From Streptomyces sp. CB02959 (lineage in GTDB: Bacteria > Actinomycetota > Actinomycetes > Streptomycetales > Streptomycetaceae), in NCBI RefSeq assembly GCF_002803155.1, contig NZ_NNBP01000005.1:124001-188000 (forward strand): 64,000 nt of DNA. The letters are read 5' to 3'. This document shows positions 1-7,711 of the stretch, piece by piece (the stretch's first letter is position 1; every line of letters begins with the position of its first letter). The translations under genes and the position numbers were made by a program. Below the pieces are notes generated by a model. The model was given only the letters and a program-made list of their open reading frames with translations, searched no databases and was not told the origin of the DNA.

Positions 1-2
1 TC

Positions 3-1046
3 TTCATCAACGTCCCGGTCGGCGTGCTGGCCCTCGTCCTCGGCCTGGTGATCCTCAAGGACCACCGCGCGGACAACGCCCCCCGCTCCTTCGACATCCC
101 CGGCATCGCGCTGCTGTCCGGCGCGATGTTCTGCCTCATCTGGCCGCTGATCAACGCGACGGACTGGGGCTGGGGCTCCATGAAGACCTGGGGCTTCCTG
201 ATCGGCGCGGTCGTCCTCTTCGTGGTCTTCGGCGTCCTGGAGACCAAGGTCCGCGAGCCGCTGATCCCGCTGCGGATGTTCCGTTCCGTGCCGCTGACCG
301 CGGGCACGGTCCTGATGGTGCTGATGGCCTTCGCCTTCATGGGCGGCCTGTTCTTCGTGACGTTCTACCTCCAGAACGTCCACGGCATGAGCCCCGTCGA
401 CAGCGGACTGCACCTCCTTCCGCTGACCGGCATGATGATCGTCGGCTCGCCGCTCGCGGGCGCCCTGATCACCAAGTTCGGCCCGCGCATCCCGCTGGTC
501 GGCGGCATGGTCGTCACCGCCGTCGCGATGTACGGCATGTCCGGGCTGAACGCCTCCACCACCACCGGCCCGATGTCCGTCTGGTTCGCGCTGCTCGGCC
601 TGGGCCTGGCGCCCGTCATGGTCGGCGCCACCGAGGTCATCGTCGGCAACGCCCCGCTGGAGCTCTCCGGCGTCGCCGGCGGTCTCCAGCAGGCCGCGAT
701 GCAGGTCGGCGGCAGCCTCGGCACCGCCGTGCTCGGCGCGGTGATGGCCTCCCGCGTCGACCGCGACCTCGCGGGCAACTGGCAGAAGGCGGGCCTCCCG
801 CCGCTGCCGCCCGAGAAGCAGTCCCTGGTCGCCGACGCCGTCTCGGCGGGCATCGCCCCGGTGCCGAAGGGCACCCCGAAGCCGTTCGCCGAGAAGATCC
901 TCGCGGTCGCCCACGACACCTTCGTCTCCGGCATGGGCCTGGCCTTCTCGGTCGCCTGCGGCGTGGCGGTCCTCGCCGCCGTCGTCGCGCTCTTCACCAA
1001 GCGCGGCGCGAACGCCGAGGCCGGCGCCGGCGTCGGCCACATCTGA
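3..1046 (+). CDS. DHA2-family MFS exporter, 3' part (5' end outside window)
   Basis: The frame is open to the left window edge and ends at a TGA at 1044-1046. The first residues read FINVPVG, a motif characteristic of 14-helix DHA2 (EmrB/QacA-type) proton-driven drug exporters, and several long hydrophobic segments follow. About 347 residues are present where the family usually has 480-550, so roughly the first third is missing. It acts in the cytoplasmic membrane. The substrate cannot be told from the sequence. A strong terminator follows at 1092-1136, so it is not co-transcribed with the next gene. Confidence 0.9.
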   Translation, partial: FINVPVGVLALVLGLVILKDHRADNAPRSFDIPGIALLSGAMFCLIWPLINATDWGWGSMKTWGFLIGAVVLFVVFGVLETKVREPLIPLRMFRSVPLTAGTVLMVLMAFAFMGGLFFVTFYLQNVHGMSPVDSGLHLLPLTGMMIVGSPLAGALITKFGPRIPLVGGMVVTAVAMYGMSGLNASTTTGPMSVWFALLGLGLAPVMVGATEVIVGNAPLELSGVAGGLQQAAMQVGGSLGTAVLGAVMASRVDRDLAGNWQKAGLPPLPPEKQSLVADAVSAGIAPVPKGTPKPFAEKILAVAHDTFVSGMGLAFSVACGVAVLAAVVALFTKRGANAEAGAGVGHI

Positions 1047-1091
1047 TCCCCGGCGCCCCGGAGTTCCACGGCGCCACCCGGTCCGCCCCAG

Positions 1092-1136
1092 CGGCGCGCG
1101 GCCGGCCGAACCACCCCCTCGGCTGGCCGCGCGCCG
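1092..1136 (+). terminator. Intrinsic terminator after MFS gene
   Basis: An 18-bp GC-rich stem (1092-1109 with 1119-1136, one G-U pair) with a 9-nt loop starts 46 nt after the exporter stop codon. Confidence 0.8.
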
Positions 1137-1610
1137 TTGTGCGTACGGACCCGCGCCGGGCCGGAGACCGGGCCCTGCCGGCCGCCTTCCGCCGTCAACC
1201 CGCACTCCCGCGCCGCCCGCCGCCGGCGATCGCCGCTCCCCGGGCCGCAGTTGGCCTCCGCCTCGGAGGCGGATCCCTCCTTCGGATGACCCGAAGCGGG
1301 AACCACCGGGCCCGGTACCCGCCTCCTGGGCGGCGGCCCCGCCCAACCCCCTTGCCGCGGACCGGAAGAACGGTTTCCGCACCCCGCCCCCGCCGCCCCC
1401 GGAACGTCAACTCCGGTTACCGGCGGCCCGATTCAGGGCCAGCGGGTCATCCCCATACCTGATCCGGGTGGAGGAGTCGCCGCGGGCTTGGCGGACGCGC
1501 CCGCTCCGCCGCACGCTCGATCCCGAACCCGCTGCGGGCACCCGCCCGCCGCGGACAGCACGGCCGTGGCCCGCGCCGAGACCCGCGCGGCCCGCCACGG
1601 CCACGACACG
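1137..1610. other. Gene-free region upstream of peptidase-inhibitor gene
   Basis: I see no convincing gene here. Open frames on both strands have arginine/proline-rich translations typical of non-coding high-GC DNA. The promoter of the I36 inhibitor gene must lie in this stretch, but I could not pick out a clear -10/-35 pair. Confidence 0.5.
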
Positions 1611-1624
1611 GGGGAGCGACTCCT

Positions 1625-2020
1625 ATGCGCATCCACACGTCCGGCACGTCCCGCACGGCCCGCGGCACCGCACTCGCCACCGGCCTCGCCGCGCTGGCCG
1701 CGGCGCTCGCCACGCCGTACCTCCTGGGCACCCCGGCCGCCCACGCGGCCGGCGGCGGCCGCACCGCCGCCGGGTCCGGCGACTGCTCGGCCGGCCAGCT
1801 GTGCCTGTGGCCGAAGACCGACTTCGGCGGCCGCCGGCAGAGCTACGAGCTGTCCGGCACCGACATCGAGAGCTGCGTGCCCCTCCCCAAGGGGATGACC
1901 GCCGCCTCGCTCGCCAACCGCACCGGCCGCCCGGTCACCACCTACCAGAGCGCCGTCTGCGCCGAGACCGGCGAGTTCGACACCTACCCGGGCGGCGGCA
2001 GCTGGGTTTTGATGAGTTAA
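1625..2020 (+). pseudogene. Peptidase inhibitor family I36 gene, 5' part, split by prophage
   Basis: The product is a small secreted protein. It has an N-terminal signal peptide (hydrophobic residues about 16-36, with ALA/AHA-type cleavage context) followed by the beta/gamma-crystallin-like I36 fold, with a CLW motif, paired cysteines and the ending GGGSW. A GGGGGAG ribosome site lies about 10 nt upstream. The frame runs into prophage DNA after Trp127 (codon at 2003) and stops three codons later at 2018-2020 as VLMS. The missing C-terminus is at 43177-43230. I36 proteins inhibit extracellular proteases such as thermolysin-like enzymes. In the lysogen a truncated and probably misfolded protein is expected. 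Confidence 0.9.
2003..2007. other. attL core (TGGGT)
   Basis: This is the left host-phage junction: inhibitor codons GGC AGC TGG continue into phage sequence TTTTGATGAG. It shares TGGGT with attR. Rebuilding attP from the two phage halves gives AAAACATGGGTTTT. It has 5-bp inverted arms around ATGG and a central TG, which is the expected layout of a serine-integrase crossover dinucleotide. The identity of that dinucleotide is inference. Confidence 0.85.
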
Positions 2021-2155
2021 CCACACACAACATCAGAGGAGCGAGCCCTCGTTGGCCGTCCACCGTCCGAACGTTGGGCTCCCGGCCGCTGCACCGTCTA
2101 ACGACGGCGCCCGCCTGCAGCTGTAGGAGCTGCGGCCGGCGGGGGAGGCGTTGTG

Positions 2156-2710
2156 CTACTTGGCGATGGCGGAAGATCCAGGTAGGTCTTCCGGCAACGC
2201 GTCCATGAGAAGCTCGTCTACGGGTTCCCCGAGCCAATACCCGGTCTTTCGCAGGCGGCCGGCGTGCTGAAACCCGGCTTTCTCGTAGGCGGCGATGCCG
2301 GCGTGGTTGGGATCGAGAACTTTGAGCCAGACGGTGCGTAGGGCGCCGATGTGGAAGGCCCAGTCGAGGGTGAGGCGGGCGGCTTCGGTTGCGTAGCGTT
2401 TGCCGCGTTCGTGTGGGGCCAGCATCATCACGAACTCGGCGGTCCTGGTGACCTGGTTGATGTGGAGCGTGGTGAGTCCGACGGCCTGTTGATCTTCGGT
2501 GCGGACGACTTCGAACTGCGGTGAGCTGGAGCTTTTGCGGAGGCGTTCCCAGCCGGCGGCGCGGGATTCCCAGGACTGGGGGAATTGGGCGCCGTAGCCG
2601 AGGAGGGTGCGGTAGTCGGTCTCCCACCGGTGGTATTCCGGCAGCATGTCTTCGCGTGGCATCCCCAGGGCGAGGCGCTCGCCGGTCAGCAGGATGTGCG
2701 GGTCGCTCAC
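2156..2710 (-). CDS. GNAT acetyltransferase, lasso-peptide tailoring candidate
   Basis: A 184-residue RimJ/RimL-like GNAT protein: beta strands around residues 60-95, an acetyl-CoA pyrophosphate-loop region near LAPHERGKRYATEA (about 98-111), and the typical late segment DPNHAGIAAYEKAGF. It is the last gene of the lasso operon, and its ATG overlaps the stop codon of the B-protein gene by 4 nt (ATGA). In Streptomyces albus the lasso peptide albusnodin is known to be lysine-acetylated by an acetyltransferase encoded in its cluster. By analogy this enzyme probably acetylates Lys10 of the core peptide. The substrate assignment is inferred from context. Confidence 0.85.
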   Translation of the reverse strand: MSDPHILLTGERLALGMPREDMLPEYHRWETDYRTLLGYGAQFPQSWESRAAGWERLRKSSSSPQFEVVRTEDQQAVGLTTLHINQVTRTAEFVMMLAPHERGKRYATEAARLTLDWAFHIGALRTVWLKVLDPNHAGIAAYEKAGFQHAGRLRKTGYWLGEPVDELLMDALPEDLPGSSAIAK

Positions 2711-3330
2711 GTTGCGTTCTCCCTTCGGGACCGGCGGGCGGGGCCGGGCCCGTCTGGCGTGTAGGTCGGGGTGTAAAGCAGGGTGTCTTGGGGTTCTTCG
2801 ACAGGCTTCCCCTGGGCGTCAACGAGCCAGGCGTGTAACCGTACGGGGTCGGTGGCCAGGCCGTGGCGCCATTCGGCGCGGCGGCCGGCGAGGGCAAGCA
2901 GCACGGCGGCCGCGGTGGACTCCTCCAAGCAGGCCCAGCCGGTGGGCATGGCGTAGGAGGCCCACCGAACGGCGCGGACGGCGTATTCGGCCTGGGTGGA
3001 AGTTGCGGGGGCGAGGAGCCTTCCGGAGCAGGCGAGTTGCACGAGTCGGCGGAAGCGCCGGCGGCGTGGTCCACAGGTCCGTATCGCGGCCGTCAGGAGT
3101 ACGGCTGGGATGGCTGCCAGGCGCCAGGGTTGGGGCGCGTAGCCGGTGGGGGCGAGGGTGGCGCGTGCTTCGGTTGTGCCCCAGGTGGGAGCGGTGGGGG
3201 GAATGGGGACGACGGTGCCGGCGACGGGCCGGCCGTCCAGGCGCCGCATTTCGGTTTCGCCGGTGCCGTAGTTGATGATCACGCGGGCGCTGGGGGTGAT
3301 GGCGACCACGATGTGTGCGGCGGTGTTCAT
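2707..3330 (-). CDS. Lasso peptide B protein (leader peptidase, transglutaminase-like)
   Basis: 207 residues, close to the single-chain B protein McjB of the microcin J25 system. The C-terminal half carries the B2 cysteine-protease fold: catalytic Cys134 in WACLEES and His166 in LHAWL, spaced 32 residues apart as in McjB. The usual third catalytic Asp position appears to be Glu (about 178). The first 65 residues replace a separate B1/RRE protein. They contain one hairpin-like stretch (ARVIINYGTGETEMRR) but no clear winged helix, and no other B1 gene is nearby. The ATG at 3330 has a GGAGGA site and overlaps the cyclase stop (ATGA). It would bind and cleave the precursor leader. Confidence 0.88.
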   Translation of the reverse strand: MNTAAHIVVAITPSARVIINYGTGETEMRRLDGRPVAGTVVPIPPTAPTWGTTEARATLAPTGYAPQPWRLAAIPAVLLTAAIRTCGPRRRRFRRLVQLACSGRLLAPATSTQAEYAVRAVRWASYAMPTGWACLEESTAAAVLLALAGRRAEWRHGLATDPVRLHAWLVDAQGKPVEEPQDTLLYTPTYTPDGPGPARRSRRENAT

Positions 3331-5012
3331 CGTCCTCCTACCGGGGCGGGAGCGGTGGTGTCCCATCGGACGGCCGGGGTGTGGTCGATGGTGGCAAGCC
3401 ACTGCTCGGCGGCCAATGTGGGGAGAAGCATGGACCAGTTGGTCTCCGCGCCCATCGCCGCGGCGTGGAGGGTGGTGCGGAGGGGGGCGGGGTCGATGAG
3501 GCCGCGGGCGGCGAGCCGGCCGTCGCTGAGGTCAAGGGCACGGCCGAGGTGGGCCCGGAGGCCGTGGTGGAACGAGGCGGTGAAGGTGCCTTTGGTCGCG
3601 CGGTCGCGGTGGAGTGCGGGAAGGAGGTCGCCCACGGCGTCCACGAGGAGGGGCTTGTACCGGTGGGCGGAGAACCGGGCCTCGGCCGGGGCGGAGGCGA
3701 CGGCGTTCAAGACGGCGCCGTCCAGGTAGGGGTTGTGCAGTTCCACGCCGACCGCGTCGCAGAGCTGGCTGTCAGCGTGGGCAGTTCGTGCCACGGTGCG
3801 GATCGAGGCGATCAGGGCCTGGGTGGCGGTGGCCGGGCGCCAGTGTGGTTCGGAGATGTTGGCGGTGAGCCAGGGCGGGCGTGCCAGCCAGGGGCGGCCG
3901 ATGCCTTCGGTGTCGCGCCGGAGTGCGGCGGTGATAAGGGGGCCGGGGGGCTGCCGTCGAAGGCGTGCCCAGGCTAGGGCGTCGCGGACGAGGGGGAGCC
4001 AGCGCCGGTTGTGGGCGTAGTCCACAAGGTGCCGCGGTGAGGCGAGGAAGAGGTGGTCACCGCCGTCGCCGGTGAGGTGTCGGAGGGTTCCGTGTGCTCT
4101 TGCGAGGCGGAGTTGGGCGGAGAGCATGGCCCACACGGCGGTGGAGGGTGGTGGTTCGTCGGTCGCCGGCATCGGTGTTGTGCCGGCCGAGAACGGCAGG
4201 TGTCCTGCTTCGACGGGGAATTCGATCTTGGTCAGGCCCGGTACGCGGAGGGCTCGGGCGTAGTCGAGGTCCCCGCCTTCGGTGTGGCCGAGGGGGTGGG
4301 CGGTGATGGCGGTGAGGGGGCGGTGGCGGGCGGCGATGACGGCGAGGGTGGTGGAGTCCGTGCCGCCGAGGTCGGTGGCGGAGGGTGTGTTTTCGACGCG
4401 GGCTCGAATGCCCTCGCTCAGTGCGTGGCGAAGGCTGCGGAGGGCCTCGGTGCGTGGGCGCGGGGTGGGCGGTGACCACCAGGGGGTTGTGAAGCGGCCG
4501 CCGCCCGCGGCGAGGGTGAGGACGTGTCCGGGCGGTACGGGGCGGACGCCTTTCCACGGGCTGCGGTCGTCGGCGGGTGCCGCGGTATCCCAGAGGTAGC
4601 TCGCGAGCCATCCGGTGTCGATCTGGCCTCCGGTGAGGGAGGCGAGGGCGCGGGCGCTGGAGGCCCACACGATGCCGTTGGGAGTTTGGGCGGTGTAGAG
4701 GGGGCAGGCGCCGGAGGGGTCCGTGATGATCTCCACGACCGCTCGGGCGGTGAAGCGTACGGCGATGTAGGAACCGGGCCAGTGCCCGACGGCTTGGGCG
4801 AGGTCGGGGGCGGTGAGGGCCGGGGTGAGGTCCTGCCGGGTTGCGGCGCACGGGCCGATGATGGCCAGGAGAGCCGTTCTGTTTTTGGCCATCCGTATCA
4901 GCGGTGTCGGCCATTTGCCCATCATCCATAGCCGGGGTTCGCTCCAGAGGACCCGGGCGCCCTCCGGCGTGATCTGCGGCCCGTCCGGAGCGCATCCTCC
5001 AAACCAGCGCAT
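3327..5012 (-). CDS. Lasso peptide macrolactam synthetase (asparagine synthase-like, C protein)
   Basis: 561 residues. The C-terminal half is an asparagine-synthetase-type ATP-pyrophosphatase domain whose phosphate loop reads DLGGTDSTT (residues 214-222), followed by the TGDGGDHLF region and a late conserved SAHRYKPLL...ATKGTF segment. The N-terminal half is glutaminase-like but lacks the catalytic Cys2 (it starts MRWFGG), as in lasso cyclases. It activates the ring acid side chain as an adenylate and joins it to the core N-terminus. The start at 5012 has GAGGTG just upstream and is preferred over the in-frame ATG at 5078, which would lie inside the upstream hairpin. Confidence 0.9.
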   Translation of the reverse strand: MRWFGGCAPDGPQITPEGARVLWSEPRLWMMGKWPTPLIRMAKNRTALLAIIGPCAATRQDLTPALTAPDLAQAVGHWPGSYIAVRFTARAVVEIITDPSGACPLYTAQTPNGIVWASSARALASLTGGQIDTGWLASYLWDTAAPADDRSPWKGVRPVPPGHVLTLAAGGGRFTTPWWSPPTPRPRTEALRSLRHALSEGIRARVENTPSATDLGGTDSTTLAVIAARHRPLTAITAHPLGHTEGGDLDYARALRVPGLTKIEFPVEAGHLPFSAGTTPMPATDEPPPSTAVWAMLSAQLRLARAHGTLRHLTGDGGDHLFLASPRHLVDYAHNRRWLPLVRDALAWARLRRQPPGPLITAALRRDTEGIGRPWLARPPWLTANISEPHWRPATATQALIASIRTVARTAHADSQLCDAVGVELHNPYLDGAVLNAVASAPAEARFSAHRYKPLLVDAVGDLLPALHRDRATKGTFTASFHHGLRAHLGRALDLSDGRLAARGLIDPAPLRTTLHAAAMGAETNWSMLLPTLAAEQWLATIDHTPAVRWDTTAPAPVGGR

Positions 5013-5046
5013 GGCCACCTCTTTCAGCAGTGTTGGGGACGAGAGG

Positions 5047-5079
5047 GGTGGCCCCCGTGCCAGAGACACGGGGGCCACC
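5047..5079 (-). promoter_or_regulatory. Hairpin between lasso precursor and cyclase genes
   Basis: A perfect 13-bp stem (5047-5059 with 5067-5079, 7-nt loop) lies in the 84-nt gap between precursor and cyclase. In characterised lasso operons a hairpin at this place lowers read-through and stabilises the short precursor mRNA, so that precursor is made in excess over the enzymes. Confidence 0.75.
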
Positions 5080-5096
5080 GGGGTGATGTGGAGCGC

Positions 5097-5246
5097 TTAG
5101 CAGTCGTAGGGTGCGCGCTTGTTCTCCACGCCCGTGTCATCGCCGCCGCGCGTCAGCGTGGAGGCATTGCCGAGGGCGATCACTTCCGGCTGGTCATCGA
5201 CCTGCTCCGGCTCCTGTCGCGCGTCTCCGTTCTGGGGATTCAACAT
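5097..5246 (-). CDS. Lasso peptide precursor (A protein), 16-residue predicted core
   Basis: A 49-codon gene with an AGAGGAAG ribosome site about 8 nt before the ATG. The leader matches the actinobacterial lasso pattern P-x-hydrophobic-x3-G-x-A-x3-T-x-G: Pro20, Val22, Gly26, Ala28, Thr32 and Gly34 line up exactly, with Thr at -2 of the predicted cleavage site. The Tyr of the usual YxxP motif is Asp. The predicted core, residues 34-49, is GGDDTGVENKRAPYDC, giving an 8-residue ring Gly1-Glu8, Lys10 as the only lysine, and a C-terminal Cys. The gene lies directly upstream of the cyclase on the same strand. Core borders and ring are predictions from family rules. Confidence 0.85.
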   Translation of the reverse strand: MLNPQNGDARQEPEQVDDQPEVIALGNASTLTRGGDDTGVENKRAPYDC

Positions 5247-5368
5247 CTGCACTTCCTCTCGTGGTTGTCGTTGGGGTGGGACTGCCGCCTTCGTACGGTC
5301 GGGTTCCGCTGTACCGGCCGCAAGAGGGCGGGGTCTGTGATGGCTGGCGCATGACGGCAGTGGGGGCA

Positions 5369-5397
5369 GCTACGGCGCTGGTGTGAGTGGCCGTAGC
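5369..5397 (-). terminator. Weak hairpin upstream of lasso operon
   Basis: Inverted repeat GCTACGGC/GCCGTAGC (5369-5376, 5390-5397) with a 13-nt loop, between the 47-codon frame at 5432-5575 and the lasso precursor. It could end upstream transcription or be an operator. The lasso promoter should lie between here and 5250, but no convincing -10/-35 pair is visible. Confidence 0.4.
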
Positions 5398-5431
5398 CTC
5401 CCGGTCAAGGCCCGGGGCGCCACTCGCTCTG

Positions 5432-5575
5432 CTAGCGGCCTTGCCTGGAATGCCTCTTGAGCAACTGGGTGTCAACCACCTGCTGTTTCTCCCTCGGCGT
5501 TTCGGCGCCCTGTTCCTCGGCATCGCGCTTCTGGCGCCCCTTGGCGGCATTCACTGTCTCTTTGGGCTTGCCCAC
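5432..5575 (-). CDS. Small charged protein, unknown
   Basis: A 47-codon GTG-start frame. The product is very hydrophilic and rich in Lys, Arg, Glu and Gln (VGKPKETVNAAKG at the N-terminus), unlike the arginine/proline shadows in the other frames here. A GAGAG stretch precedes the start. It lies upstream of the lasso genes on the same strand but is separated from them by a hairpin. No family recognised. Confidence 0.4.
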   Translation of the reverse strand: MGKPKETVNAAKGRQKRDAEEQGAETPREKQQVVDTQLLKRHSRQGR

Positions 5576-5951
5576 GTGTTGTTCTCTCGTCTCGTAACCG
5601 GCGTTGCTTGACCCTCCCCGGGGTGCGCTGGCCGCAATGGGGCCGTACGCCCTCGGGGTGGTTGGTGCCGCCCCTGCTGGAACTCCGAACGAGGTGCAGC
5701 GCGGGGTTCGGCCGAATCTGGCTGGGGCGGGGATTGGGTGCGCCGGGCCGCGGTGCGGCCGGCGGCGCTTCGTCGTGGCTTGGTGCCCCGCTCCGGGCGG
5801 CGGGCGGTGTGAACGAGCTCATCGCCCGGAGCGGGAGTTGTGATGGGGAGCGCTACGGCATTCATCGCGTTCACCGTGCGGTGGTGCATGCGGCCCTAAC
5901 CCGGACGGCCGCCATGGGTTTGGTGCTTGTAGTGCGCTGGTGTGGTGTGGT

Positions 5952-5995
5952 GGCCGCCCGCCCACGCCGGCTGACATGGGTATGGGCGGGCGGCC
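5952..5995 (-). terminator. Strong hairpin, distal of tandem pair
   Basis: A perfect 13-bp stem GGCCGCCCGCCCA/TGGGCGGGCGGCC (5952-5964, 5983-5995) with an 18-nt loop. With the hairpin at 6087-6135 it probably terminates the small-gene operon that ends at 6185. Confidence 0.6.
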
Positions 5996-6086
5996 GGTGG
6001 GACGAGGTTGTTAGGAGTGGCGCAGCACTCCGTCCTGTCCCGGGCCGCTGACGATGCTTGATCAGAGCGTTGTCGGCGGCGTAGGT

Positions 6087-6135
6087 GCTCCGCGGCCGGT
6101 GGCCGGGATGTCGGGCAGCCGCCCGGCCGCGGAGC
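6087..6135 (-). terminator. Strong hairpin after small-gene operon
   Basis: A perfect 13-bp stem (6087-6099 with 6123-6135), beginning 50 nt beyond the stop codon of the 6185-6940 gene in the direction of transcription. Confidence 0.65.
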
Positions 6136-6184
6136 GGTCTGGGGCGCGGTGGTCAAAGAGTCGGCCTGCCAACACACTTTTCTC

Positions 6185-6940
6185 TTAGTTCGGTTGGTGA
6201 GTTCGACGTGGCGCTCGGGGCCGTGAGCGATTGCGGGGGGTGCAGTCGATGTGTGCGGACACTTCGCGGGAGGCGTGTGAGGGGTATGGCGCCGGGACGA
6301 TGGTTGTCACGTGCTCCTCGGGCCACAGCGGCGCCGGGCAGAAGTTGCACCGTCGAGCTGGCGGCCCGCGGAGAGCGAGGGTGCTCACCGAGAGTTCGTC
6401 GGGCAACCACTTGTCGCAGAGGTAGCTGCCGTTCCACCGCTCCGGAACCACCCAGTACGGCGTGGGGGCGGCGATGCGTTCTGTGCCGGGGACCGTCAGG
6501 GTGCAGTCCGCGGTGTGCAGGGTGACGTAGCGGGAGATCCGTTCCCATGCCCAGGGGCGCTGCCTCGCGGTGCCGCGGGTCAGAAGGAAGTAGCGGGTCC
6601 CAGGGGCGGCGATGTGGGCCGACGTGACGTCGCCGAGGGCGAGTAGGTGCTCCGCGATGTCGTCCTCGACTTGAACCACGTCGTATCGCCTGCTGACTTT
6701 GGCCGTGACGCAGTCCGTTCCCGGTGGCGGTATCGGGGAACGGCTCGATGGCGCAGGGCGGCGTGCGGGGTTGGGCCTGTTGCCCTCTGGGGCGAGGCCC
6801 AGGGCGGAGAGGATCGTGGTGCGGTGATCGGGGTTGCGTGTGTGCCGGTTCACGAGCCTCCGCACGGCGGCTGTCTCATCAGGCGTGATGACGGAGGCCG
6901 TGGGGAGGTCGGTTATGGGCAGGTTGGTTTCTGTGGTCAT
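6185..6940 (-). CDS. Hypothetical protein with C-terminal zinc-binding cysteines
   Basis: 251 residues starting MTTETNLPITDLP. The middle part has a mixed alpha/beta look (YDVVQVEDDIAEHLLAL). The C-terminal 60 residues hold CNFC and a later HIDC, a possible zinc site. The ATG overlaps the upstream stop by 4 nt (ATGA), so it is translationally coupled to the 6937-7254 gene. It is the last gene of the six-gene minus-strand group running from 8121. Function not recognised. Confidence 0.65.
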   Translation of the reverse strand: MTTETNLPITDLPTASVITPDETAAVRRLVNRHTRNPDHRTTILSALGLAPEGNRPNPARRPAPSSRSPIPPPGTDCVTAKVSRRYDVVQVEDDIAEHLLALGDVTSAHIAAPGTRYFLLTRGTARQRPWAWERISRYVTLHTADCTLTVPGTERIAAPTPYWVVPERWNGSYLCDKWLPDELSVSTLALRGPPARRCNFCPAPLWPEEHVTTIVPAPYPSHASREVSAHIDCTPRNRSRPRAPRRTHQPN

Positions 6941-7254
6941 CGTGTGGCGCCCGTGTAGATCGAGGCTGGGGTGGTGGTGCGACGGTTTAGGGTCGGTGGA
7001 ACGAGGGTGCGTTCCCACTCGGTGTAGTACGGCCGCACGGGGTTGACGTCATGTCCGGTGAACGGCTGGCGGCGAGCCACCACGTGGTCGGGCAGCGGTC
7101 CCCGGTCGTACCTCGGCCTCGGCGCAATGGCGTGCGCGGGTGCCGGTGGCGGAGCCGTGGAGAGCCAGGAGGTCGCACGTTGGCGCCAGGCGCGTAGGAG
7201 CTGGCGGAGGGGTTCCCCTAACCAGATGAACAGGCAACCGATAAAGTCTCGCAT
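6937..7254 (-). CDS. Hypothetical small protein, N-terminal amphipathic/membrane helix
   Basis: 105 residues beginning MRDFIGCLFIWLGEPLRQLLRAW, a hydrophobic then amphipathic helix that may touch the membrane, followed by a proline-rich linker and a polar tail. It overlaps the next gene by 4 nt. The earlier in-frame starts give only a basic, non-protein-like extension. No family recognised. Confidence 0.6.
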   Translation of the reverse strand: MRDFIGCLFIWLGEPLRQLLRAWRQRATSWLSTAPPPAPAHAIAPRPRYDRGPLPDHVVARRQPFTGHDVNPVRPYYTEWERTLVPPTLNRRTTTPASIYTGATR

Positions 7255-7340
7255 TGCGTTGCATCCCTTGTGATTCAGGTAGTGGCGCATTCCGCCTCGG
7301 CGGCCGGGCCAACGGCCGTCGAGGCACTGCTGGATGAGGG

Positions 7341-7541
7341 CTAGCGCCTCCCTTTGAGGCAGGGGGTGGTGGCGGTGTCGCATGTGGCCAGACGGCCGGA
7401 CAGGTCGCGGTCATACATCGCATCGGCAGCCCGCGGATCGGTGTCGAGGCGGCACAACAAGCTCTGATACAGCCAGTACCAGTGCTCGTCCGCCCGGCCG
7501 ACGAGGTGCAGCAGTCGGGGCCGCAAGATGCGCGGTATCAC
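7341..7541 (-). CDS. Hypothetical small protein
   Basis: 66 residues starting at a GTG that overlaps the upstream stop as GTGA, which fixes the start. The product begins VIPRILRPRLLHLVGRADEHW and is helical, with three cysteines near the C-terminal half. It belongs to the coupled small-gene operon. Unknown function. Confidence 0.6.
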   Translation of the reverse strand: MIPRILRPRLLHLVGRADEHWYWLYQSLLCRLDTDPRAADAMYDRDLSGRLATCDTATTPCLKGRR

Positions 7542-7711
7542 TCGTGAGCCCCGGCGTGATGACGCCGAATCAGGACGTTGTAGTCGCTCTCCGCGCTGCC
7601 GTCGCCGCGCCGGATCGCCCCTGCGCGGTTCTGGTGGAGCGTTGCGCACCGGTCGCAGCCCGCGACGGGCTGGGGGACTTCGGGCCAGCCATGCATCGAG
7701 GGGTAAGTCAT
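7538..7711 (-). CDS. Hypothetical 57-residue CxxC protein
   Basis: Starts MTYPSMHGWPEVPQPVAGCDRC, then polar sequence ending RRHHAGAHE. The CDRC pair suggests a small metal-binding or redox element. Start and stop both overlap neighbours (ATGA upstream, GTGA downstream). This tight packing is the main evidence that it is real. Confidence 0.65.
   Translation of the reverse strand: MTYPSMHGWPEVPQPVAGCDRCATLHQNRAGAIRRGDGSAESDYNVLIRRHHAGAHE

Larger units (their letters stand above)
5576..6184. other. Gene-poor stretch between lasso locus and small-gene operon
   Basis: Frames of about 90-112 codons exist on the minus strand (5551-5889, 5896-6177), but their composition and lack of ribosome sites argue against them. 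The clear content is two strong hairpins, listed separately. Confidence 0.4.

Noticed and set aside
2003..2007. Integration into a tRNA gene
   Set aside because: No tRNA sequence at either junction. The interrupted gene is the I36 inhibitor, as shown by its in-frame reconstruction.
5551..5889. 112-codon minus-strand frame upstream of the 47-codon frame
   Set aside because: Arg/Pro/Gln-rich, weak start context, overlaps a better candidate and strong hairpins are nearby. Could not be supported.
5896..6177. 93-codon minus-strand frame spanning two hairpins
   Set aside because: It runs through both terminator stems and has no ribosome site. More likely untranslated.
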